Positions 34,179 through 46,517 of a stretch of DNA of 64,000 nt are shown here, in pieces (position 1 is the first letter of the stretch; every line of letters begins with the position of its first letter). The stretch spans positions 801,167-865,166 of the forward strand of contig NW_024468513.1 of NCBI RefSeq assembly GCF_001632365.1, written 5' to 3'. This DNA is from Laetiporus sulphureus 93-53. Lineage: Eukaryota > Basidiomycota > Agaricomycetes > Polyporales > Laetiporaceae. The translations under genes were made by a program, and so were the position numbers. Below the pieces are notes generated by a model that saw only the letters and a program-made list of their open reading frames with translations, ran no database searches and had not been told where the DNA came from.

Positions 34179-35726
34179 TCAGCACTTGGCCGCAGTGAGT
34201 TCCTTCGCGTCACTTTTGTGCACGAGTTTCGCAAAGTTGCCGGGGACAAGCTGCTCCTCCGCCACTTCCTGGACTTCCTGACCTTCCACCGGATCAGTGT
34301 ATAGCCAGACGACACCTTCTCCGTCTTGGAAATCGATGCCCTGTTCTTCATATTTCTCCGTCCACCAAATGAATATGTCCCGCGCGAATGGGTCCGTCGA
34401 TGCATCCACGAGGAAACCGAGTGTGCGCACGGTCTCGAGGGCAGGGAAGAGCGCCCGGTGCGTGAGGAATGCGTGAAGATGTTGCTGGGCATGGTTAGGG
34501 CGGTTCGGGTAGAGGTGTCTCATCACCATTTCGCGGATGCCAATCCGGCGGAGTGTTGGGTGCGGGTGCGAAAGCATCGGCGTGCCGGAGGAAGGCGTGG
34601 GCGACGCGGGAAGCGATGGTCTAGCGGGCGATGACGTTGACTTGGGCCAGGAGCAGGCACTGTGCGGGGCAGCTGCACACAGCACCTCCTCTCGACAGTC
34701 GAAAACAAGCGTGTCAAGGATAGGACAAACATCGGGCTGGAGGAATGTGGTGAAGTTAATAAGACACGGCTTGTACGAAGCAGATGTTATCGGAAGCAGT
34801 TCAAGTATAGTGATCTTGTTTCCATGCACGGCCAGCATGCCGTTGAGTGCAGATAGAACGACGGAGGACGGATGGTCTCCCACGTTCGTTGTGTCAATGA
34901 CGAGCCGGTGGAGGCGCGGCAGTTCGAGCTTAGCTGCAAACTCAAGGAGCGTAGGGCACGTTGGAAGCAGCAGATCTATTACGAAAGGAAGTGATATATG
35001 TGCGGCAGCTTTCTCGAGGAACTCTTGTGGTGTCTTCAGCTTTAGCCTCCGGATATCGAGCACTCGGAGGGAGTGAAACTTCCTCAGTAGGGACTCTGTC
35101 AGCACGGACGCGCCACCGACGGGCGCCTCCTCCCAGTACAGTCGGTGGATCGTACTTCCGAGGTAACGCGAGAAGATCTCGACGAGGTTCTGTGAGAGAG
35201 GTCGCTCCCAGATTCCGCTAAGGACGCGGAGATCAGGCAACATCGATAGTATGGCGGCGACTGCCATCCAAAACGCCTCCGTCCTCGATGTGCGCGCGCA
35301 GTCCCGGATCTCCACATGTCGAATGAACTGAGCGTGGCCCTTTGGTCTTTCACAGCCTACGATCTGCGCGCCTCGCCTTTGTGCCTCGAGGTCGCTTTCA
35401 TGTAGGGTCCGCAGGAGTAAGGTTGCGCGCCGCTTGCTGTTGACGACAACATGCTCGTAGAGCAATTCAGTCGCGAGTGCGCGCCATGCTCTGCACACGA
35501 GGACGAGACACCGCTTTGTCGCGAACGATGATACAGGGGTGTTCACCCCCCACGCGAAGTTGGAGGGACGCTCGGGCTCAAAGGGGTCGCCTGGGCTGAA
35601 ACCACGTATTCGGGGGACGTAGGTGGCATAACGAAATATCTCCAGCCATAATTCGGGCGGTAGATGAGTGTGATTTGTCCTCGGTGCGGGCTTCAGCAAC
35701 CGCACGAGTCCGCAGGCGTCCGACAT
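34179..35726 (-). CDS. F-box protein, single exon
   Basis: An uninterrupted frame of 515 residues begins MSDACGLVRLLKPAPRTN. The F-box follows: HLPPELWLEIFRYATYVP, then LVLVCRAWRALATELLYEHV. The C-terminal part has leucine-rich stretches of the kind used for substrate binding (ILSMLPDLRVLSGIW; FHSLRVLDIRRLKLKTP; LELPRLHRLVIDTTNV). F-box proteins link substrates to the SCF ubiquitin ligase through Skp1; the target here is unknown. The absence of introns in a genome this rich in introns is common for fungal F-box families. The upstream broken F-box gene at 29.3-30.9 kb is intron-bearing and looks like a different subfamily. Confidence 0.88.
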   Translation of the reverse strand: MSDACGLVRLLKPAPRTNHTHLPPELWLEIFRYATYVPRIRGFSPGDPFEPERPSNFAWGVNTPVSSFATKRCLVLVCRAWRALATELLYEHVVVNSKRRATLLLRTLHESDLEAQRRGAQIVGCERPKGHAQFIRHVEIRDCARTSRTEAFWMAVAAILSMLPDLRVLSGIWERPLSQNLVEIFSRYLGSTIHRLYWEEAPVGGASVLTESLLRKFHSLRVLDIRRLKLKTPQEFLEKAAAHISLPFVIDLLLPTCPTLLEFAAKLELPRLHRLVIDTTNVGDHPSSVVLSALNGMLAVHGNKITILELLPITSASYKPCLINFTTFLQPDVCPILDTLVFDCREEVLCAAAPHSACSWPKSTSSPARPSLPASPTPSSGTPMLSHPHPTLRRIGIREMVMRHLYPNRPNHAQQHLHAFLTHRALFPALETVRTLGFLVDASTDPFARDIFIWWTEKYEEQGIDFQDGEGVVWLYTDPVEGQEVQEVAEEQLVPGNFAKLVHKSDAKELTAAKC

Positions 35727-37863
35727 CGCAGTGGACGCGATTAGTACTCTGCAACTGGACTATTGTCAGACCACGAGGTTACCGGGTATCACGACGCGTG
35801 AGACGCAACATTGCTCCGCGCCACGCCCGAAGGCAGCCTAGCTGCCACTCACCCTTCTCAGTCCTGATTGACCACCGAGCGTCTGTAATGTCCGAGCAAC
35901 GTCGTTTGTAATCTGAGTGCGGGAAGGCGTGCTTTCAACCGACCGAATTGTGTTGACGCTTTGGGATAGAGCGGTGTTGGAAGCGAAAGTGTAGACGAGA
36001 CGCGCCATCGCCCAAGTCACGCTCTCGAAATGGCAAGTGTGGCGTCGCTTAGCCACTCGGAATACCGGCCCGGACCCAGCGACATCCATCTATTGCACGT
36101 CCCGACTCCCGCATGGCCATGCCGCTGTGTTTTTTGTTAGAAAATTTAAGAGTAAATAAACAATAAAACGAAACCCTCGTACGTGACCATCGGTGGGCCC
36201 AAGGTTCATCAGCATCACACTCGCTAGTACTTGACTAAGTTCGCCCATTGAAACTGCCGTCAGCGCTGGCCCTTCCTTGGCGGTGTGGACCCACAGTGCC
36301 TCGGTTGTGGCCAACAGCGACAGCGGCAACAAACCTGGACAATCTAGGCTTCGCGTCGCGTCGGACCCTGTTGTCCTTCAAGCACGATATCTCAGAATAA
36401 CATGTCGCGCTAGCGTACAGAATACAGGGTCTTTGCCTATCGCGTAAGTCATCTCCGATGATCCCGAGCAGGACCGGGGGCGATCCATATCGCTTGGATG
36501 ATAACCTCCCCAGAAGAATCCCCTGAACTCTGAAGTGTATCAAGCGTACTAGCGCGATGGTGGCCGTACATCACACGCGGAGCGCATCACATTTGGCCAA
36601 GCAGAAAACATAGTTTACCCCGCATTGCAGCGGCTGAGTCACTCTGCTCCAATTCAAACCTGCGCCATTCATACATCGAGCCTCCTTTAGTTTCAATGGT
36701 CACGTAATCCTCCGATCAAGACGGTGCTGGTCCGATCCTGTCAACGTCAAGACTCAGCCAGGTGCATCGATGTCGACCAGACCCCATAAGGGACACAGCC
36801 AGGCTGCCTCCAAGCCAGGCGCAAATCTCGGAAGTAGAAAGCGTATCTGAACGCTGGAAGGTGCCACTGCATGCCAGGTCAATGCGGTATCGGACCGCAC
36901 TGTCACCGTCCTGGACGCTAGCAATTGCGAAAACCTTGCATGGCTGTCATGACTGCACTCGCAACAGGACGCGACACGATTTACCTTCCATTCTACCGGC
37001 TTGGCCAATGGTCATTTTCTCCACCGTTGAATACGAGAAGCGGGACACGACCTGCGCAGACTCCCATGTGGACCAGCGGCTTCCAATGCTTGTCGGCGCG
37101 GGAGAAGCGAGGGCAAGGGCAAGGGCACGAGCAAAGGAGGACATATTCAGCATCTCACACGAGTGGACGGCCAGCTGACTGCTTGCGTGACTGCCGGCAC
37201 AGCAACTTTTGACTAATGTCCTGGCCGAGCGTCATTTCTATACCGACGGCCACGAAGACCGCATTGTATGCGCCTCTGTCGCCCATCGTCGATATCGCCA
37301 AGAAGCACTTCGCGGAGCGCGCTGCTTTCCGTGCGTAACACGTTGTGGCACTGGGAAGCGATCTGCGCGCACCTGCCTGAAATAGACTACAGGGGTCAAA
37401 AACCCACCATGGTCAGAACGCCGGTCGAGATAGAAGGCATGCGGCGATGATGCCATGAAGATCCGGTCGTAGTGTGTCCGGAATTTGCTGCGACAGACAC
37501 AGCAAGGTCACAGCGGGTGCAATAAGGAGGCATGCGTACAGCGGTAGTCCGGAACGCGATGAGGAAAGGCAACATGGCATTTTAAAATTTAATGGGGGTA
37601 TACCTAGCTGGCTAGCTAAACAAGCAGGAGGAAGAGCAATAGTCCGGTCTGCATAACTATCATGATCATCTGGTATCAGCTATACTTTACAGTGAGAAAT
37701 GCGCAGCGGGGTGATCCTTGAAGATATACAACTTGCGGTATATGGTACAGTCCGCCGCGAATACCAAGGTCAATCGCGACAGGGAAGTAGTGTGACGGAA
37801 ATACCTAGAGAGATGCGAAATGAATCCATCCAGTCCATCCGATCCGACAGTGAAAAGTCCAAT
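35727..37863. other. Two-kilobase stretch without recognised gene
   Basis: This holds the promoter of the F-box gene near 35.75 kb and the downstream region of the first WOPR gene. Short frames at 36235-36543 and 36762-37212 overlap each other on both strands and have no recognisable content. I see no gene, RNA or repeat I can defend. Confidence 0.4.
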
Positions 37864-39532
37864 TTATCTCGCTCCAGGGCCCAATAGCCGCAATGCCTTG
37901 TCATCAGTCGGGCAACGCCTGTACGGATGGCTTCTCAAGCTCCTAAGCGGTGCAAGGTCGACCCTTGCCGGACCTGCATTCGAGGTCTGAGGGAGGCTTG
38001 GTGCGGGCTGGTACGGCATGCCATTGTCGGTCACGGGAAACTCCGTGGTGGGCATCATGGGCGATGACAGGTTCGAGAAGCTCGATGACGGCGAAGGAGA
38101 GACCGGGGAGACGAGCGAGCGCCACGAGGAGGTCGAGTTCGAGTCGGACAGCGAGGGCGACATCGAGTGCTCCGAGCCGTAGCGCTGACTCTGGTTTTGC
38201 GCGAACGCTTGCGATGCTGACTGCGACGGACCCGTCGATACGGAGACGTACTCATAGCTGGGTTCCGCACTCACGCTCGCCGAGTATCCCATTGCGGGAC
38301 CCATGCCTTGATTGACGAGATGTGCTGGAACCAAGCCGATGCCCATGCCGGCCGGGATCGGTGCGGGCGTGTAACCCTCGATCACCTCCGGCGACGTGGT
38401 TGGTCTAGCCACGAAATCATCTGGATCGGGTATCATGCAAACAGTTTCAGGAGGAGGTACCGCTTGCGAAAGCGGAGGAAGGACCTGGTAGTTGTGCTGA
38501 GGCTGGGGCTGTTGTGGTTGCTGGCTGCATATAAATACATAGGTCGCTTCGCTTGCAAGTTGCACTTGACTCACCGGAGGCGGAGGTAGTCCGTAATGCG
38601 ACTGGAAATGCGGCGTCGAGGAGGACGATGTAGACCAGTTTGTTGGAGATGACGTTGGCGCCACAGGTGGTCCGGACTGGGGTTCGTACGCTGGTTGCAT
38701 CGCCTGATGCGCGCGGTAATTGGAAGGGAATGGCGCGAAAGTGCGCTTGCTCGAGCTGGACACCTTAGACGGCTCGCCCTTCTTGCCAGCTTTGCTCGTG
38801 CGAGCGCTACGAAAGATGCCTTCCGGTACAACCAAGTCTCGCAGCATCGGAATATCGTCGATGGTTTGTAGCGTGCCCTCTGTTAGCTTGGTGAAGTACG
38901 CATCTGAGCGATGACGTGGTGTGTGTCAGAGACACCCCACGCAACTATGATACGTGCACATACTGAGGTGCCACTTCCGCGGCTCTCTAGGCTTCCCATC
39001 GGGACCAGCCATGTCCTGCTGGTCCTCCGGCTCGTTGCGGTACACGGAATATGTTTGCTTTATGTACTGATCGTGCTCGCCTGGCCGCACAACGATGTTT
39101 TCGGACGATCTACCGAATCCATATTCGTATCAATGGCTCATATTACATGACAGAAGATGACATACTTGGCTTTTTGTGCAGGTCCACCTTTTCCCTTCGG
39201 TTTCTGGATGTTCTCAAAGTACATGAGAAAGTCCTACGGGGAACATCAGGGCGGAACCGTATGCGACACATGGGCCGTTGACGTACCTCGCGGACACGCG
39301 ACGCGGTCCATGATTTGCCTTCCGTGAAGCGTTCCATACTGACGGAGAAAGCATCCCCGGTCGGACCCTTCTTCTCCCACACATACACGTCGCCAGGTCG
39401 CAGCGCGGCTCGCTCGTGCGCATCAAGACGCTTCTCGATCTTGGTCAGAAGACCGAGTTGGACTGCGTAGAATACCTTGTGGGCATCGTCAGCAGACCGG
39501 ATATGCACATTCGTGAGCGTGGGCTTCTGCAT
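37864..39532 (-). CDS. WOPR-domain (Gti1/Pac2 family) transcription regulator, copy 1
   Basis: WOPR proteins are fungal DNA-binding master regulators (Wor1, Ryp1, Gti1, Pac2) of development and morphology. Four exons are read, or five if a 54-nt in-frame segment is spliced. The start MQKPTLTNVHIRSADDAHK leads into WOPRa: VFYAVQLGLLTKIEKRLDAH, RPGDVYVWEKKG and RFTEGKSWTASRVRE, with the conserved Trp and Arg of the DNA-contact loop. Next come DFLMYFENIQKP and QYIKQTYSVY (WOPRb), then EPRKWHL, NAYFTKLTEGTLQTIDDIP and LVVPEGIFRSAR. The remaining 270 residues are Ser/Pro/Gln-rich and disordered, as in the family. The upstream sense strand is very C/T-rich (39590-39650), and a TATATA lies at about 39657-39662. 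This is the largest of three WOPR genes in the window. Confidence 0.93.
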
Positions 39533-42301
39533 AGCGGTGCGATAAGGCGGCGAGGTGTACGAGATACGGCTTAGGAGGGTCAGTCGGGGATGGGAGGGGT
39601 GGGGGACGAGGGGGGGAAGGGAAGGGAGGGCGGTGGGAGGCGGACGAAATTCGAGTTATATATTGAGATGGGCCGCGGCTCGGCTTGTTGGCATAAGTCC
39701 TAGTCGCAAATGAACTGATTAATAAAAGGGGGGAGTCTGAGCCTATGAGTGGCGCGTGGAAGCCAAACGTTAACCCGAATCCGGGCACTCCCCGGACCTC
39801 TGGAAGCGCCCGTGAATCTAATCGAGATACATGATCGCCCCTGAGTCCCCAGCCACCGTCCGTGCCCGGCCTCTGACACCTCCAGCCACCGCCCTCGTCG
39901 TCAGTTCATCCACCTCGTGCTACCGCCTTCCCCGTACCAGAACGCGCCCATCCCGCTTCCATCGCTACCACTGATCAGGCTACCAATGCGGGGGTTTCAC
40001 CACGACCGCTCCCGCTCTCGCGTTTTTGACTTAGTCCGACGCCCATATGCGCTTGTCGAACGAATCAGTCCACGCTGATCATCAGCTGTGAACCCTTCAG
40101 CGCTCAGTCCGCTGCGTCTGAGCCCAATTCGTCGCTCAGAACGCCATTCCCACCTGCCTGTGATGGTGCGTTTTCCCCGCCGTATACCGCAAAAGATACT
40201 ATGACGACATGCTTGCTCGTTTCCAGCACATTGGCTCTGTTATTCATCTCCCCGTGGAGCCGAGTGCGCAAGTAGGCGTGAATCGTAGCACCGCCGGTTC
40301 CTATTCTGTGATATATCCATACGACATGCACCCCAGTTCCCTTGATGGGCGGTCGATGTCAATCCCTGTGCTCGTCTCGAAGTCGGGGAATGCTCGGGCG
40401 GCGCGTATAAGTCTGTCATCAAAATAGCAATGGGCGCACAACGCTGTTCATCGAGTCCTACCCGCTACGCTCAAGGACGCCCACGGAGCTGAAATGCCTC
40501 CGCCAGTCCAGATCCTTGGTGCGTTTCGCTGCCACGAGTCGCGGACTTCACGCGGATCGCGCATCACCCACGGCAACAAAGCAGGCGAATCGTTTTCCAA
40601 GCGCAGGATCGACCCCCAATTGATGTGTCCGCGTGCCCTGCAACCCGAATGTCAGCCAGCATGATAACCACCCGACAAGGCGAGAAGCAAATGATATCTG
40701 CGGTGACAGCGGCTTTAGTGTGCCGGCTTGTGCCATTCATTGCAGGACCCGTAGGTGGAATTTGACAAGCGTTCATCTAGCTAGGTCTCGTTCATTTGAT
40801 ATGTCTCAGGTTCGAGCACAGGCCGATGCGTTGCAGAGGCAAAGACATATGCTTCCGCGCTCGCCACAGGCGTCCCGATTCGTTATCGATGGTGGCCGAC
40901 GACTGCCCAAATGGGAAGCTACTGGTTCAGGTCGATCACGAGGCTTTGTCAGCAAGGTAACCGACGGTGCCCCAATCTCGCGCGTTCAACTTCCTGGCGG
41001 CGATGGCCCGTGCGCAAAGATTTGAATCTGAACAACGGCACTCAAAGAAGCCTCGCCACGCCAATCCTTGGTCAGCGGCTCCGCACATTCTTCATATGTA
41101 CCACGCCCAGATGTGATCGGTCGGCTGTTCCGAATTATCTGACCCCGTATGTGTTAGGTCGCATGCGCGCAGCCAGCCGTCGCGCCGTCTGCGCTGCTGC
41201 GGAGATCATTCTAATCTCATCAAGCCGGAAAGGACCTGGATCCTCCCCAGGCTCTCACAGCGTATACAGAACAGAAGGGCGCGATTCCAGCTCAGCTAGT
41301 CATGGGTGCACTCCATCTGTATAGAGTCAGTCATATGCTCGCGGCGTCCGGCTTCCAGATGCGACTGCACGCTGCCCTGGTCCATCCCTGGTCGGGCAAG
41401 CTAACTGCCCCCCCTCGATTCGCAACTTTCGCGTGGCGGCGCGAAGGAAGTGAATCGTGGAGTGGGAAGCACGACTGTATTCACGTCAGGAAGCACCTTG
41501 AAACATGTGCACGCACGAGGGATGGCGATGAATCGTGCAAATTCCGACCATAAGTCGGGCTGTCCAGGAATAGAAACGGAGAGCCGAATGCTTCGAATGA
41601 CTCCCGTTGGTCGTTCTGTGGACTGAGTCCAGACCCTGCAATAGCCGCCTGAACATGTATTCAGACATACTGAATCTCTCCGACAGAGCGGTGTGGTTGC
41701 AATGTCGCGAACGGAGGATCTCACCATCGGGAAGAATGGGGCATAGCGTTGTCAGGTCCATGCCATCGATATGGCTATACAAATGACTTAGGTGAACTGA
41801 CCGACTAATACTTACGCGCTAGCTACGTAAGTCTGGCATTTGCGACATCGAATCGCTTAAGGAATGACTCCGCCCGTCTGGGAGCTAGGACTCCCGATAT
41901 GCGTTGTCAGTCGGGAGGTCGCGCCGCGACGGTGCGGGCGCTCTGAGCGACCCAGGATATGATACAACGACAATACCCCACAGACGCCCAAGCGAGGCGC
42001 GGCGCAGGCACACTATTTGTACCTGACATCATAATGATGGTAAATATATTACGTAAAATAGACAAAGTGAGGAGCACCGAGGAGCATGTTACAGTGAAGA
42101 AATTATATAGGCGCGGTCGGCGGAGTGGGTAATTAGTACAGCAGCGATTGCGCAGCGCCATCATTTGAATCTGCGCAGCGGGTAGTGACGCGGACGACTT
42201 AGAGGATCCTCATCCTGCAATCGAGTGATCGCAACGCGTATTTATCGATCGGGTGCCGGGGAGGGTAGGGAGATGCCCTCATGTATATAAGAGGCGCCAG
42301 G
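39533..42301. other. Long intergenic stretch, promoter of WOPR copy 1 at its left end
   Basis: The first 250 bases hold the C/T-rich leader (sense strand) and TATA-like element of WOPR copy 1. Beyond about 39.8 kb I find only short frames. A minus-strand piece at 41.4-41.7 kb (RSIRLSVSIPGQPDLWSEFA) could be a scrap of an F-box-type gene but is too short to call. No RNA gene recognised. Confidence 0.4.
39590..39650. promoter_or_regulatory. G-tract rich leader of WOPR copy 1
   Basis: The plus strand has many runs of three or more G within about 60 bases (for example GGGGTGGGGGACGAGGGGGG). The gene is on the minus strand, so its sense strand is C/T-rich here. This lies about 60-120 bases before the ATG and could be a pyrimidine-rich promoter or leader element; the template strand could form G-quadruplexes. 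Confidence 0.4.
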
Positions 42302-43360
42302 TCATCGCCCCGCCTCGACAACTGCGATTGGGCCTGGAGCTGGGTCAGGCAAAGCGGCAGCAGATTCTGTGTCCGAGCTCACATATGAACCTTGAGAATG
42401 TCCATTCTTGCCGTCCGGGGTGTAAGGCAAGACGGTCTCACCGGGAGCCTCGGTGACGCTGGTGGAAGGTGACCCAGATGGCGCAGCAAGCTGGGCGGGC
42501 GTGTTCTGTGGATGATCCGGCTGCTGTTCTCCTTGTCCATTAGGCTCGCTCCGAGCGTGATTCTTTGATACGCGGGCCGTCTGGAAAAGTCCTTCCGGAA
42601 CGTTGTCGCGCAAGGGACCCAATATCGGATGGAATTGGATTTGGGGAAGGGTATCACGCGTGGTGTCAGTATGGTACGCAACTGGGTCACAATAGCATTT
42701 AACGTAAGTCATACGTTCCCGTTACGCGGCAGCAAGGGGCGAGCTGACCTAGATGCCACTTCCGCCGGCCGACCGGGAGGTTAACAAACGCAGAGTAGGT
42801 TTGCTTGATTAAACGAGAGTCGAGTCTGCCACGGGAACGGACATGCCAGACCACGCTGAGCTCAGAATAATATACGCACCACAACCAAGATCACTCACAT
42901 TTCCTGTCTCATAGCTGGGTCGGCATCGAAATCCGGGAGTTGCTCAACGTAAAATAAAAATTCCTCCAGGGGTAAGTCAGGGTCCTGCTGCTGGACTTGG
43001 CAAGTAGCAAACTCACGTCTCGAACTCGCGACGGCGACCAGCGTCTCCCATCAGTCCAACGCGTGATGCCTTCCTATGTATCATGACGGGAAGATACGAC
43101 TGTCAACTTGGGCGGCGCTCGGGGTCGATCAGCAGCACACATACCCCAGATGAATCTGCAAAGGCATCCCGCTCTTCCCAGACAAAGACCGATCCACTGT
43201 GGATTTGCTGTCGCTCTCGGACGGATAGCCGCCGTGAGATTTTGGGAAGCCTCTGGCAATAAACGGCGTAGAGAATGACCTGTGCATCACGAATGGAATG
43301 CACGGCAATAGTAGTCGCCGTTGGCGACTGCACTGTATCCATGAGGTCGCCTAAGGTCAT
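42302..43360 (-). CDS. WOPR-domain (Gti1/Pac2 family) regulator, copy 2
   Basis: Five exons join in frame. The start MTLGDLMDTVQSPTATT leads into WOPRa: IAVHSIRDAQVILYAVYCQR, LPKISRRLSVRERQQIHSG and VFVWEER, then RWTDGRRWSPSRVR (DNA-contact motif). WOPRb follows: EFLFYVEQLPDF, then LIKQTYSAFVNLPVGRRKWHL, VAYHTDTTRDTLPQIQFHP and DNVPEGLFQTARVSK. The tail is a short Ser/Pro-rich stretch ending AVVEAGR at 42302. The protein is much shorter than copy 1 and its RWTDGRRWSPSRV motif is closer to classic Wor1/Gti1 (TDGRxWSPSR) than the RFTEGxSW form in copies 1 and 3. All conserved positions are retained, so I read it as functional. It lies about 2.8 kb upstream of copy 1 on the same strand. Confidence 0.88.
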
Positions 43361-46300
43361 GCGGGGATGGGAAGACAGGTGTGTTGGTCAAGACTTTAAA
43401 AGAAGCGTGTGGAGGAATGAAAAGTGAACCCGAACTCTTTAGATGATTGGTACCGACGCGAGTATGGCTCAACACATATGCGACGACACAGTGTTGATGT
43501 GATGCAACCGGAGTCGGCAAGCATCACCGCGCCGTCGACCCTAATCTCTGGTACCCTAGTGAACAGTATTCGATTAAGATAGGCGGTAAGCGTGAGGCCG
43601 AAAATATAAAAGAAGCAGAAGCTACCGAAGCGCCTTCAAGCGTACCTGGTCCTTGGATAGATATTACATGAACTGGTGCTTCCTAGTGGCCAATGGCAAA
43701 GGGTAGAATAGCTCTCTGTATCACGGAGGAAGCCTCCTGTTGCTGAATTGAATTGACTTGCGCTAGTCGCCTATCGCAGTTCCGGGGTGCATAGCTTGTC
43801 TGGTCGCGCACGCCGCCGCTTCTTGAGATCTCGAAGACCTACCGGCGTCACGAGAAGTTGCTGAGGCGAAACATCCGAGTCAAGATGAGATCGTCGCACA
43901 CGACCTCACAGCTCCCGACAACGCGGCTGAGTGCCCGGCACTTCGAGCGATGTCTTCGTCTTTGGCAAGGGACGAGATCGTCGATGGTGGCGGAGGTGAA
44001 CCTGGGGCGAGCTTCCTGGAGTTCGCGACAAAGTGGCACGTTGGTCAGGGCTCCGCGCCGAGCGGCGAGACGTGGGCTTATGGTAATTTCAAACTTCATA
44101 AAGTAGTTTGACTGCCGTTTTTGCTCGAAGATATGATATAGCTCCCGTGCGCTTTCTCATGGTATCTGCATATCGCCAGGACATTCAGCATGTGGGGTCG
44201 TGCACTCGCGCCTTTTCGCTACTTATCTCGAAGCCTAGCCAGCTGACGAAGGCGTGTTGGTGCCCTTCGGCCCATGATCTCACTGGGTGAATGGGGCAAC
44301 GTCAAGAGGTGTTGGAAGGCATGAAGCCACGCAGCCTCTACGGCATGCATCTTCGCTGTGAGTTTATTCCGAAGCGCCAATCATGCTCATGGTTTTCTGC
44401 AGGTGACTAGGGATTGTCGCGAAGACATAGAGACGCCATTGGCGCGATAGAACCGTTGTCGTATTCATTAAGTAACAGAACACACTTTGTCCACGCCGTA
44501 TCCCACAAGACCCGCTGCCGGCAGATTTTGTTCCGCCGGAGCTTTCAGTCAGCGAAATGGCAGAAGAACGGAAGTCAAGTAGCACAAGGTATCGGAGCAC
44601 GGTCAACTCGGGGATTGATCTCAAAGTTTTACGCGCCGCGATTACTGACACCAGCAGGAAGCTTGAATGCATCCGGCCCTCTTGCCGTCGAGTTGCGTCC
44701 ACAAACTCGCGATTGGAGACCCGGCCGCTGACTGCACACGTAAAGTTGAAGGCAGAGTCAATGAAGCAGGTGCCGCATTCGACATGCATCAACACGTGCT
44801 AGATTGCAACCGGCATGCACTTCACGTGGAACATTCAAACGTCTCACTGGCAGGTCGCACAAAACAAACTTTACTCGTCTCCGTCCGCTCGCGGCCATTG
44901 AACGCCTTCACTTCCGTGTCGATGACGATCCACACAACCATGTGGCGAGCAACTGATGTTGCTATACCGGGGATCACGGTGCTTCGAGAATTACGTTGGC
45001 GCTGGAAAGAATCCCGCTCTGTCTCTCAGGCAATTTCTTCGCGTGCTTCTCCGAGTTATCCGTTGGTTCACGCTATCTGCATTTGCATTTGCTCAGAAGA
45101 AAGAAAGCGGGCCGGGTTTGTGCATTTCCCCTCGTAGGGACCTAGGACAAGCTTCATCATCAGGTTCATGCAACTTTATGTCAATGTTATTAATCATGAC
45201 GTCGGCTCTTCCATCATTGATAGGTGTCTTCGTGGAGCTCCACGACACTGGCGAATGTTTTCCTAAGCAGTCTTACCAAGTAAGTATAATTGTCTCGCTG
45301 TCTCTGCCTACTTTGACGAATCATGACTATTAGTGTGCTGCTCTATCCAGGTCTAAAGTCGCCCATTCTTGAGAGAACAACAATATTGTAGGGAGTCCTG
45401 ATAACTTTCTCAGCGTGGTGACCAAGATCTGTCCGAATGCTTCTCCGAACATGAGTTCTGCAACCAATTTGTCCAGGATTCAAGAGCACGGGCGTGTCAG
45501 GGCCCGCTTACGACGTGAAATTGAATGTTCAAACTCTCTTGGTCTTTGGTCCGTTTCTCGCACAATTTCAGCTGCCATTGCACTAATGCATCTTCTAGCG
45601 TACCAGCGGTGGCGCGGTTAATTCCACACCGACAAATTTTACGTCTAGGCAACTACATGCTGTTGAGGTTCCAGGACAGGCGGATCAAGCAAGAAACGTC
45701 CGTGCCCGAAGATGAACCGGGATGCTGGACGCCACTCTGAGCATTCCAGGGACCCCTCGTGAACGCCGGAGCATGCTAGGTCATACAGAACTCAGAAGAA
45801 GAGCCTTTTGCTTGGCGTTCTCTGGGCTGCCCGAAGAATTGACAAATCAAACTGTTCCAGGTGTCGAAGCAAACGCACCCTCGGATGGCTTGTAGGCAAG
45901 AGGCTGTATGGCATGAGAAAAGATATTGACAGCCTCGACCAGTGGTCATGATATCGCAGGTCAATGTGTTCGTATACATCACCGGATACTACGTTGAACC
46001 TTGAGCTTGATATTCAGCTTTTCTAGCTAGCTTAATAGGGCTTTACAGGCAACAAACACATTTATTCAGTTCCGCCGGTCAAAATTCGGCCATGCACAAG
46101 TTTGATTACGGTCTATACCAGCAGTGGCATACCGAGGACACGGATTCACGTGTGTTCCATCCCAACCTCTCTGACTAACGCCGAGGGTACCACGCGAGCC
46201 CCTCCCCCCCGACCCCGTGTCGATGCTAGCGCTGTTCCATACTGCGAACTTTGCCCCTTCCCCGATTGGGAGAGCCTACTGGCTGTTTCTAAAGCTTCTC

Positions 46301-46389
46301 GGCGCCGAAAATTATGGGCTTGAGACAATATACCTACATGCGCTGCCTATCCTCTCCACGGAGCATGCCACTAAATGACGGTTAACAAT
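43361..46389. other. Gene-poor stretch upstream of WOPR copy 2
   Basis: This begins with the promoter of copy 2. Frames at 44667-45137 and 44956-45333 contain protein-like bits (LLIMTSALPSLIGVFVELHD), perhaps from an eroded F-box-type gene, but I cannot trace a gene. Nothing else is recognised. Confidence 0.4.
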
Positions 46390-46501
46390 TTCACTTCACT
46401 TAGTCACTTATCCCTTACAAAAGTTACTTGTGGTTCACTTAAACCTTATTTTGGCAGCACAAGTGAAATTGTCGACGTCGGGCGCTTATTCTCACTTGTC
46501 T

Positions 46502-46517
46502 TCACTTATGCTCACTT
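46502..46517 (+). repeat. Left arm of 16-bp perfect inverted repeat
   Basis: TCACTTATGCTCACTT; the exact reverse complement is at 47138-47153, about 620 bases away. Confidence 0.9.

Noticed and set aside
41401..41782. Possible F-box-type scrap
   Set aside because: A few leucine-rich residues in two frames are too short and degenerate to assign.
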